Source: GCA-003244245 sp036501085
GTDB lineage: Bacteria > Actinomycetota > Actinomycetes > Mycobacteriales > Pseudonocardiaceae
Direction: 5' to 3'
Assembly (NCBI GenBank): GCA_036501085.1
Contig: DASYAZ010000075.1
Span: 1 to 9,852, forward strand
DNA length: 9,852 nt
The position numbers and the translations under genes are program-made. Positions within the stretch are counted from its first letter, which is position 1; each line of letters starts with the position of its first letter. Below the pieces are notes generated by a model, which was given only the letters and a program-made list of their open reading frames with translations, had not been told where the DNA came from and made no database searches. Positions 1-4,990 of the stretch are shown one piece after another.

Positions 1-1032
1 CCCTCCACCTGGCTGGACGCGATGCGCCGGGAGCTAGACCTCGCTGCCCACGTCCTGGGGGAGCCGGAGCCGGCTGACACGGTGTTCGTCGGTGGCGGCA
101 CGCCGTCGCTGCTCGGTGCCGCGGGGCTCGCCGCGGTGCTCGACGCCATCCGCGGGTCATTGGGATTAGCTGCAGGTGCTGAGGTGACCACCGAAGCCAA
201 CCCCGAATCCACCTCACCTGGGTTCTTCGCCGGGATCGCCGCGGCCGGCTACACCCGGGTCTCGCTCGGGATGCAGAGCGCAGCGCCGCACGTGCTGGCC
301 GTGCTGGACCGGGTGCACACTCCAGGTCGGCCGGTGGCCGCGGCGGCCCAGGCCCGCGCCGCCGGGATTGGCCAGGTCAGCCTCGATCTGATCTACGGCA
401 CGCCGGGGGAGACCTCCGACGATCTGGCCGCCTCCCTGGAGGCAGTGCTCAGCGCCGGGGTCGACCACGTATCGGCTTACGCTCTGGTCGTCGAGGCTGG
501 TACCGCGCTGGCCCGTCGGGTAGCCCGCGGGGAGCTACCAGGACCGGACGACGATGTGCTCGCTGAGCGCTACGAGCAGATCGACACTGCGCTGTCCGCG
601 GCCGGCCTGCACTGGTACGAGGTGTCCAACTGGGCCACGTCTGCTGAGTCGCGCTGCCGGCACAACATCGGCTACTGGGCTGACGGGAACTGGTGGGGCG
701 CCGGCCCAGGTGCGCATTCGCACGTCGGCGGGGTGCGGTGGTGGAACGTCAAACACCCAGCGCACTACGCCGCCGCGCTGGAGGCCGGTTGCTCCCCGGC
801 GGCTGGCCGGGAGATCCTCAGCCTTGAGGAGCAGTACACCGAGCGGATCATGCTGGGGCTGCGGGTGGCCGAGGGCTTGCCTCTGGAGGCCCTCGACTCG
901 CTAGGCAGGGCCGCCGCCCATCGCGCGATCTCCGACGGTCTGGTCATCGCCGTCCCAGGCGACCGACTGGTGCTCACCCGCCGCGGCCGCCTACTCGCCG
1001 ACGCTGTTGTCCGCGACCTCCTAACACCCTGA
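1..1032 (+). CDS. hemW: HemW heme chaperone (radical SAM, coproporphyrinogen III oxidase-like), 5' truncated
   Basis: The reading frame is open from base 1 and ends at TGA 1030-1032; the true start lies before the window, so the ATG at base 22 is internal. HemW binds heme and a 4Fe-4S cluster and hands heme to target proteins; it was long misannotated as oxygen-independent coproporphyrinogen oxidase (HemN). Visible family signatures, in order, are VFVGGGTPSLL, TTEANPES, VSLGMQS followed by LDRVHT, LDLIYGTPGET, YEVSNWA, the RHNIGYW element used to separate HemW from true HemN, and WGAGPGAHS. A C-terminal HemW-type segment follows (EQYTERIMLGLRVAEGL). The CxxxCxxC cluster motif must be upstream and cannot be checked. 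The 3' end converges on the small reverse-strand gene, with 36 bases between the stop codons and no clear terminator. The family call is firm; the HemW versus HemN split rests on the HNxxYW motif. Confidence 0.93.
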   Translation, partial: PSTWLDAMRRELDLAAHVLGEPEPADTVFVGGGTPSLLGAAGLAAVLDAIRGSLGLAAGAEVTTEANPESTSPGFFAGIAAAGYTRVSLGMQSAAPHVLAVLDRVHTPGRPVAAAAQARAAGIGQVSLDLIYGTPGETSDDLAASLEAVLSAGVDHVSAYALVVEAGTALARRVARGELPGPDDDVLAERYEQIDTALSAAGLHWYEVSNWATSAESRCRHNIGYWADGNWWGAGPGAHSHVGGVRWWNVKHPAHYAAALEAGCSPAAGREILSLEEQYTERIMLGLRVAEGLPLEALDSLGRAAAHRAISDGLVIAVPGDRLVLTRRGRLLADAVVRDLLTP

Positions 1033-1068
1033 CTCGATCTTCATCCGTGACCAGTGGGTTGCCGCCGG

Positions 1069-1374
1069 TCAGCTGCGTAGCAGGTCTAGGTCGAGGATCC
1101 GGACGTGCAGGGCGGTGCGTTGCTGAAGGGCGCCGCGGAGGGCGCGGTGCAGGCCGTCCTCTAAGAAAAGCTCGCCGCACCACCGGACCGCGTGCGGGAA
1201 CAGATCGCCGAAGGGGGTGGGGTCCTCGGACAGCAGCCGGTCCAGCTCCACCACCGTGGCGGTGGTGATCAGGTCTGCCAAGGGCACCTGCTGGGGTGGT
1301 AGTTGTGCCCAGTCCTTCATGGAGAACCCGTGCTCGGGATACGGGCGGCCATGCCGGACTTCTTTGAAGATCAC
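1069..1374 (-). CDS. Conserved small protein with ParB-like EDGLHR motif (Rv2375-like position)
   Basis: This 101-residue protein starts at GTG (complement of 1372-1374), with a GAGGTGAGGA-type ribosome site six bases upstream, and stops just before the end of hemW. I know no proven function. The N-terminus carries the polar segment HGRPYPEHGFSMKDWAQLPP (about residues 8-27), followed by QVPLADLITT and a C-terminal motif EDGLHRALRGALQQRTALHVRILDLD (72-97). The acidic-Asp-Gly-x-His-Arg core followed by an Ala-rich helix resembles the DGxHR signature of ParB/Srx-fold nucleotide-binding domains, but the protein is shorter than a full ParB N-terminal domain. The location, divergent from hrcA, matches the conserved hypothetical Rv2375 of M. 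tuberculosis from memory. Some pipelines label short proteins like this as antitoxins; no toxin partner is visible here, so I do not support that. Confidence 0.8.
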   Translation of the reverse strand: MIFKEVRHGRPYPEHGFSMKDWAQLPPQQVPLADLITTATVVELDRLLSEDPTPFGDLFPHAVRWCGELFLEDGLHRALRGALQQRTALHVRILDLDLLRS

Positions 1375-1438
1375 AGCCGGTCCTCACCTCCGTTCCCCGC
1401 TCGGCGCGAGGGCACAGGGTATCGGGCGTGTCGGCGGG

Positions 1439-1470
1439 TTCCGACGGCTGCGCCCGGGGCGCACTAGACT
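1439..1470 (+). promoter_or_regulatory. Candidate hrcA promoter
   Basis: TAGACT at 1465-1470 fits the actinobacterial -10 pattern TANNNT. A weak -35-like TTCCGA/TCCGAC lies around 1439-1445, with a spacer of 19-20 bases that is longer than ideal. The predicted transcript would start near 1477, leaving a leader of about 57 bases before the hrcA GTG. No CIRCE element (TTAGCACTC-N9-GAGTGCTAA) is recognisable here. Confidence 0.4.
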
Positions 1471-1479
1471 CGGGCTACA

Positions 1480-1494
1480 GGCCCTACCAGGGCC
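1480..1494 (+). repeat. Inverted repeat GGCCCT-N3-AGGGCC in the hrcA leader
   Basis: A perfect six-base inverted repeat with a three-base spacer sits between the candidate -10 box and the ribosome site of hrcA. It is flanked by direct copies of GACTCGG at 1467-1473 and 1497-1503. It could be a small leader hairpin or an operator; nothing in the sequence decides which, and a repeat this short may be chance at this GC content. Confidence 0.4.
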
Positions 1495-1523
1495 AGGACT
1501 CGGTAACAGAACCCAAGCACCAG

Positions 1524-1530
1524 GGGAGGT
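1524..1530 (+). promoter_or_regulatory. Ribosome binding site of hrcA
   Basis: GGGAGGT at 1524-1530 is a strong Shine-Dalgarno sequence just before the GTG at 1534, and it fixes that start. No other in-frame start nearby has a comparable site. Confidence 0.7.
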
Positions 1531-1533
1531 GAC

Positions 1534-2556
1534 GTGAACGCGGACGACCGCCGGTTCGAAGTACTGCGCGCCATCGTCACCGACTACGTGGCCACCCATG
1601 AGCCGGTGGCGTCCCGATCGTTGGTGGAGCGCCACCAATTCGGGGTATCGAGCGCAACCATTCGCAATGACATGGTGGCGCTGGAAGAGGACGGCTACAT
1701 CACTCAGCCGCACACCAGCGCCGGCCGGGTGCCCACCGACAAGGGTTACCGGCTGTTCGTCGACCGGCTATCGGAGATAAAGCCACTGTCGGCGGCCGAG
1801 CGCCGTGCCGTGCAAACCTTCCTGCACGGTGCGGTCGACCTTGACGACGTGCTGCGCCGCAGCGTGCGGTTGCTTGCGCAGCTCACCCGGCAGGTGGCGG
1901 TGATCCAGTACCCCACGCTGAGCCGGTCCACGGTGCGCCACCTCGAGGTGCTCGCGGTCACCCCCGCCCGGTTGATGCTGGTCCTGATCACCGATGCTGG
2001 CCGGGTGGACCAGCGTCTCCTCGACTTGGGTGACGTCATCACCGAGAACCAGGTGGCGCAACTGCGAACGCTGCTCAACCAGGCGCTGTCCGGGCGCCGG
2101 CTGGTGGAGGCCTCCGCCGCCGTAGCCGACCTTCCCGAGCAGGCGCCCGTTGAGCTCCGCGACGCGATGACCCGGGCCTCCACGGTTCTCATCGAGACGT
2201 TGGTGGAACATCCCGAGGAGCGGTTGCTGCTCGGGGGTACCGCCAACCTCACCCGAAACGCCGCCGACTTCCCTGGTTCCTTACGCCAGGTACTCGAGGC
2301 GTTGGAGGAGCAGGTGATCGTGCTTAAGCTGCTGGCCGTCGCCCGTGATTCGGGCACCGTCACGGTGCGGATCGGCGAGGAGAACGAAGCCGAAGAGATG
2401 CGCAGCACCTCATTGGTCTCGATCGGCTATGCCTCACACGGCACCGTGGTGGGGGGGATGGGCGTGGTCGGACCGACCAGAATGGACTATCCGGGCACCA
2501 TCGCCGCGGTGCGCGCGGTAGCACGATACGTGGGGGAGATCCTGACTACCCGGTGA
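1534..2556 (+). CDS. hrcA: HrcA heat-inducible transcription repressor
   Basis: The 340-residue product has the normal HrcA length. HrcA dimers bind CIRCE operators upstream of groES/groEL and related chaperone genes and need GroEL to stay folded, so free chaperone levels set repression. The N-terminal winged helix (about residues 1-75) shows RRFEVLRAIVTDYV, then SSATIRNDMVALEEDGYITQPHTS and AGRVPTDKGYR, which are hallmark HrcA strings. The GAF-like middle contains RQVAVIQYPTLS and RHLEVLAV. The C-terminus has LLLGGTANLTRN, VRIGEENE and GGMGVVGPTRMDYPGTIAAVRAVA. The GTG start follows a strong ribosome site. It is the first gene of a probable hrcA-dnaJ2-rsmE unit; dnaJ2 starts 68 bases downstream. 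The targets must lie outside this window, since no CIRCE is visible here, including in front of hrcA itself. Confidence 0.97.
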   Translation: MNADDRRFEVLRAIVTDYVATHEPVASRSLVERHQFGVSSATIRNDMVALEEDGYITQPHTSAGRVPTDKGYRLFVDRLSEIKPLSAAERRAVQTFLHGAVDLDDVLRRSVRLLAQLTRQVAVIQYPTLSRSTVRHLEVLAVTPARLMLVLITDAGRVDQRLLDLGDVITENQVAQLRTLLNQALSGRRLVEASAAVADLPEQAPVELRDAMTRASTVLIETLVEHPEERLLLGGTANLTRNAADFPGSLRQVLEALEEQVIVLKLLAVARDSGTVTVRIGEENEAEEMRSTSLVSIGYASHGTVVGGMGVVGPTRMDYPGTIAAVRAVARYVGEILTTR

Positions 2557-2610
2557 GCTGAGTCGGGCTCATCGATATGTACGACGATTACCGCGGCGAG
2601 GGCTGCGGCC

Positions 2611-2616
2611 AGGAGG
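2611..2616 (+). promoter_or_regulatory. Ribosome binding site that sets the dnaJ2 start
   Basis: A perfect AGGAGG lies eight bases before GTG 2625. This supports the start at VARDYYAILGV rather than the in-frame ATG at 2577, which would add sixteen residues not typical of DnaJ. Confidence 0.8.
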
Positions 2617-2624
2617 ACGCCAGC

Positions 2625-3779
2625 GTGGCTAGGGACTACTACGCAATCCTGGGTGTGCCCAGGGATGCCAGCGCGGAACAGATCAAACGCGCCTACCGCA
2701 AGCTTGCGCGGGAGCTGCACCCCGACGTCAATCCTGACGCTGAGGCGCAGCAGCGTTTCCAGAACATCACCGCGGCATACGAGGTACTGACCGATCCGCA
2801 GAAGCGCCAGATCGTCGACCTCGGCGGGGACCCGCTGGAGTCTGGCGGTGGTCGTGGCGCAGGGGGCGATCCCTTCGGCGGGTTCGGTTTCGGCGACATC
2901 ATGGATGCCTTCTTCGGTGCGACCGGAGGCGCTGGCCGGCGGGGGCCGCGTAGCCGGGTACAGAGCGGTTCGGACGCGCTGATCCGGCTGCAGCTTGTCC
3001 TCGAGGAGTGTGCGACCGGGGCATCTCGCGAGCTCACTGTCGATACCGCCGTGCTGTGTAGCGAATGCAACGGCTCGGGTTGCGCGCCCGGCACCCGGCC
3101 GCAGACCTGCGACACCTGTGCCGGCGCCGGCGAGGTGCAGAACGTCCAGCGTTCATTTCTCGGGCAGGTGGTGACCTCGCGGCCGTGCCCGGTGTGTCGC
3201 GGCTTCGGCGAAGTCATCCCCGACCCCTGCCACCAATGCGGTGGTGATGGCCGGGTCCGGACCCGCCGCACCGTCACGGCCAAGGTGCCGGCCGGGGTGG
3301 GCGACGGGATGCGGGTGCGGCTGGCCGGCCAAGGCGAGGTAGGTCCTGGGGGCGGCCCCGCGGGTGATCTGTACGTCGAGGTGCAGGAGGTGCCGCACGA
3401 GACATTCACCCGGGACGGCGCTGACCTGCATTGCACGGTGCGGGTTCCGATGACCGCCGCCGCACTGGGCACCACCGTCGCGCTGGAGACTCTTGACGGC
3501 ACCGAAGAGGTGCGCGTTGAACCGGGCACCCAGTGTGCGACCGTGCTGACTCTGCGGGGGCGTGGGATGCCACGGCTGCGCAGCACTGGCCGCGCCGAGG
3601 GACGGGGTGACCTGTTCGTCCACCTCGATGTGGTGACCCCCACGCGGCTGGATCCCCGGCAGAGCGAACTGCTGCGCGAGCTTGCCGTGCTGCGGGGTGA
3701 AGAACAGGCTGAGCTCACGGCGAACGGCCGGGCCGGCGGTTTGTTCTCCCGGTTGCGGGATTCCTTAGGCGGGCGCTGA
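2625..3779 (+). CDS. dnaJ2: DnaJ2, Hsp40 co-chaperone (type I, zinc-finger)
   Basis: The 384-residue product has full DnaJ architecture. It stimulates the ATPase of DnaK and delivers unfolded clients in the cytoplasm. The J domain (about 3-66) has the HPD tripeptide at 32-34. A Gly/Phe-rich linker (about 67-105) includes GGDPFGGFGFGD. Four CxxCxGxG-type zinc repeats follow: CSECNGSG (145), CDTCAGAG (162), CPVCRGFG (188) and CHQCGGDG (202, where the usual second Gly-x-Gly is kept as GGDG). The C-terminal substrate-binding domains contain KVPAGVGDGMRVRLAGQGE, GDLYVEVQEVPHETFTRDGADL and LRGRGMPRL. The second DnaJ of actinobacteria is typically co-transcribed with hrcA, unlike DnaJ1, which sits with dnaK and grpE. 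The stop lies nine bases before rsmE, so the two are probably cotranscribed. Confidence 0.96.
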   Translation: MARDYYAILGVPRDASAEQIKRAYRKLARELHPDVNPDAEAQQRFQNITAAYEVLTDPQKRQIVDLGGDPLESGGGRGAGGDPFGGFGFGDIMDAFFGATGGAGRRGPRSRVQSGSDALIRLQLVLEECATGASRELTVDTAVLCSECNGSGCAPGTRPQTCDTCAGAGEVQNVQRSFLGQVVTSRPCPVCRGFGEVIPDPCHQCGGDGRVRTRRTVTAKVPAGVGDGMRVRLAGQGEVGPGGGPAGDLYVEVQEVPHETFTRDGADLHCTVRVPMTAAALGTTVALETLDGTEEVRVEPGTQCATVLTLRGRGMPRLRSTGRAEGRGDLFVHLDVVTPTRLDPRQSELLRELAVLRGEEQAELTANGRAGGLFSRLRDSLGGR

Positions 3780-3788
3780 GGAGCCGGG

Positions 3789-4529
3789 GTGAGCAGCCTG
3801 CCGGTGTTCTTCGCCGAGCAGCTGCCTTGCGAGGGCGGCGAGACGACGCTGGACGGACCCGAGGGAAGGCACGCCGCGACTGTGCGACGGTTGCGCGCCG
3901 GCGAGGGTCTGGTACTCACCGACGGCTGTGGAGAGTTGGCCGTGTGTGAAGTGCTCGATGCGGGTCGCGATCGGCTGCAACTCAAGGCGCTGCGCCGGGA
4001 GAGTGAGCCCGCTCCAGACTTGCGGGTCACGCTAGCCCAGGCGCTGGTCAAGGGCCCGCGTGGGGAGCTGGCGGTGGAGCTCGCCACTGAAGCGGGGGTG
4101 GACGCGGTACTGCCTTGGCGAGCTGACCGCTGCGTGGCCCGCTGGGACGATGGGCCGCGCGGAGCCAATGCGCTGTCCCGCTGGCGGCAGGCCGCTAGGG
4201 AGGCGGCCAAACAGTCCCGCCGGGGATGGTTCCCTGAGGTGGCCGAGCCAGTGGGCACCACCGTGCTCGGGCAGCACTGCGCTGCCGCCGCGGGTTGCCT
4301 GGTGTTGCACGAGAGTGCCGCTGAACCGCTGTCCATGGTGGCGTTGCCCGCCGCGGGAGAACTACTGCTAGTGGTCGGACCTGAGGGCGGCATCACCGAC
4401 GTCGAACTGGCCACGCTCGCGGCGGCAGGCGGTCGGCCGGTTCGGCTCGGCCGCGGTGTGTTGCGTTCTTCGAGTGCCGGAGCAGTCGCTCTGGGTGCAA
4501 TTAGCGCCCTGTCTCGGCGCTGGAGCTAG
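3789..4529 (+). CDS. rsmE: RsmE, 16S rRNA (uracil1498-N3)-methyltransferase
   Basis: This 246-residue SPOUT-family enzyme methylates N3 of U1498 in the decoding region of 16S rRNA, using S-adenosylmethionine. The N-terminal PUA-like domain includes EGRHAATVRRLRAGE (about 25-39), matching the family H-x-x-VLR element. The catalytic domain has VTLAQALVKGPRGELAVELATEAGVD (80-105), RWRQAAREAAKQSRR (131-145), the SAM-loop VVGPEGGITDVEL (185-197) and the knot segment LGRGVLRSSSAGAVALGAI (210-228). The usual Glu-Thr-Ala of the knot (LRxETA) reads Ser-Ser-Ala here; from memory, mycobacterial relatives also deviate (STA), so this is probably a lineage trait. The GTG start is nine bases after the dnaJ2 stop and has only a weak ribosome site, suggesting coupled translation. 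It is the last gene before the long intergenic gap. Confidence 0.94.
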   Translation: MSSLPVFFAEQLPCEGGETTLDGPEGRHAATVRRLRAGEGLVLTDGCGELAVCEVLDAGRDRLQLKALRRESEPAPDLRVTLAQALVKGPRGELAVELATEAGVDAVLPWRADRCVARWDDGPRGANALSRWRQAAREAAKQSRRGWFPEVAEPVGTTVLGQHCAAAAGCLVLHESAAEPLSMVALPAAGELLLVVGPEGGITDVELATLAAAGGRPVRLGRGVLRSSSAGAVALGAISALSRRWS

Positions 4530-4554
4530 GTCATTCAGGTGATAAATAGTGAGG

Positions 4555-4583
4555 TAGACCCACGAAAGGCTAACATTTAGTAC
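4555..4583 (+). promoter_or_regulatory. Possible promoter for the C-loop hairpin RNA
   Basis: TAGACC (4555-4560) resembles the -35 TTGACC and is followed after 17 bases by TAGTAC (4578-4583), a one-mismatch -10. TAACAT at 4571-4576 is an alternative -10 but lacks a matching -35. The location in the AT-richer block upstream of the hairpins is the main support; the boxes themselves are weak. Confidence 0.25.
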
Positions 4584-4640
4584 GCAAGCCACCTGATTGA
4601 GGAATTAGTTCGGGCTCACAGGCAAGCCCACACAGAGGCT

Positions 4641-4720
4641 CCGCCGGGCACCTCCCCCCTCGGTCCGGCGGCGCTGCGCCGCGGCGGGACAGCCCCCAGT
4701 TTCCGCCGCGGCGCAGCATC
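4641..4720 (+). ncRNA. 6C-like small RNA: two tandem hairpins with C-rich loops
   Basis: Hairpin 1 pairs CCGCCGG (4641-4647) with CCGGCGG (4665-4671). After a two-base bulge, ACC (4650-4652) pairs with GGT (4662-4664), leaving the loop TCCCCCCTC with six C in a row. Hairpin 2 is a perfect 15-base stem, 4673-4687 with 4703-4717, capped by a possible three-pair extension (GAC with GTT) and the loop AGCCCCCA with five C. Two adjacent GC-rich hairpins, each with an asymmetric bulge and a C-rich loop, is the defining description of the actinobacterial 6C RNA (B11 in M. tuberculosis), which acts on mRNAs through its C-rich loops. The C-rich loops place it on the plus strand. The tail ATCCTTTCC after hairpin 2 is only a weak terminator. 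The known mycobacterial copy sits elsewhere (near Rv3660c), so this is either a relocated 6C or a look-alike. The family assignment is from memory of the motif, not a model search. Confidence 0.6.
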
Positions 4721-4752
4721 CTTTCCGGTGAGCGTTGCAACACCATTTGATC

Positions 4753-4804
4753 GTCGAAACTGAGCCGTGACTGTGCGAATTGCATGGCCACGGCTCACTT
4801 CGAC
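4753..4804. repeat. Long imperfect inverted repeat (hairpin)
   Basis: GTCGAA (4753-4758) plus TGAGCCGTG (4761-4769) pair with CACGGCTCA (4789-4797) plus TTCGAC (4799-4804). That gives fifteen pairs interrupted only by AC opposite C, around a 19-base loop. No U-run follows on either strand, so it does not look like a standard intrinsic terminator. The core octamer GAGCCGTG occurs again at 4863-4870. Confidence 0.75.
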
Positions 4805-4841
4805 ACTCACTAATGCATTCGGTGATCGGGTGGCTACAGCT

Positions 4842-4877
4842 GCCCAGCCGGTGCCCAACCACGAGCCGTGGCTGGGC
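4842..4877. repeat. Overlapping alternative hairpins upstream of phoH
   Basis: GCCCAACCACG (4853-4863) pairs with CGTGGCTGGGC (4867-4877) around a three-base loop, with one A-C mismatch on the plus strand that becomes a G-U pair in a minus-strand transcript. The same right arm, GGCTGGGC (4870-4877), is also perfectly complementary to GCCCAGCC at 4842-4849. The two pairings exclude each other. Confidence 0.6.
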
Positions 4878-4880
4878 CGC

Positions 4881-4894
4881 GTGGTGCGAACCAC
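4881..4894 (+). repeat. Short hairpin with GCGA tetraloop
   Basis: GTGGT (4881-4885) pairs with ACCAC (4890-4894) around GCGA, a GNRA-class tetraloop. It immediately follows the 4842-4877 structure. Five pairs alone are weak evidence; it matters mainly as part of the cluster. Confidence 0.4.
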
Positions 4895-4990
4895 CAATCA
4901 ACGCCCCGCGGAGTCAGGTCTGCGACTAGCATCTGTCCTACCGGTTGACCCGAGACGCGCGCGTGCGCAGGAAGTAGGATCCACTCCCAC

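Larger units (their letters stand above)
4530..4990. other. Structured intergenic region between rsmE and phoH
   Basis: I see no convincing protein-coding gene in these 461 bases. They start with an AT-richer block (4531-4620; 40 of 90 bases are G or C), followed by two tandem C-loop hairpins (4641-4717), the palindrome GTTGCAAC at 4734-4741, a long imperfect hairpin (4753-4804), a second hairpin with alternative partners (4842-4877) and a small GNRA-type hairpin (4881-4894). The last 95 bases carry possible promoter boxes TAGCAT (4927-4932), TTGACC (4945-4950) and TAGGAT (4975-4980), but none forms a well-spaced pair. In M. tuberculosis other small genes lie here; none of them is recognisable in this window. 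Confidence 0.7.

Noticed and set aside
1033..1068. Bidirectional terminator between hemW and the convergent small gene
   Set aside because: No stable hairpin with a U-run is visible in these 36 bases.
1375..1533. CIRCE or HspR (HAIR) operator upstream of hrcA
   Set aside because: I looked for TTAGCACTC/GAGTGCTAA and CTTGAGT/ACTCAAG patterns and found neither; GACTCGG copies are too different.
2577..2624. Earlier in-frame ATG for dnaJ2
   Set aside because: It would add sixteen residues before the conserved J-domain start and has no ribosome site, whereas GTG 2625 follows a perfect AGGAGG.
2693..4414. Very long (573 codons) reverse-strand open frame across dnaJ2 and rsmE
   Set aside because: It is antisense to two certain genes and its product is Ser/Pro/Arg-rich low-complexity sequence, as expected when the sense genes use GC-rich third positions.
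4753..4804. Intrinsic terminator for the rsmE or 6C-like transcript
   Set aside because: The stem is strong, but the 19-base loop and the absence of a T-run on either side do not fit an intrinsic terminator.
4605..4901. Reverse-strand open frames crossing the hairpin region
   Set aside because: They translate the GC-rich hairpins into Ala/Arg/Gly runs, have no family motif and run through the proposed RNA; they look like chance.
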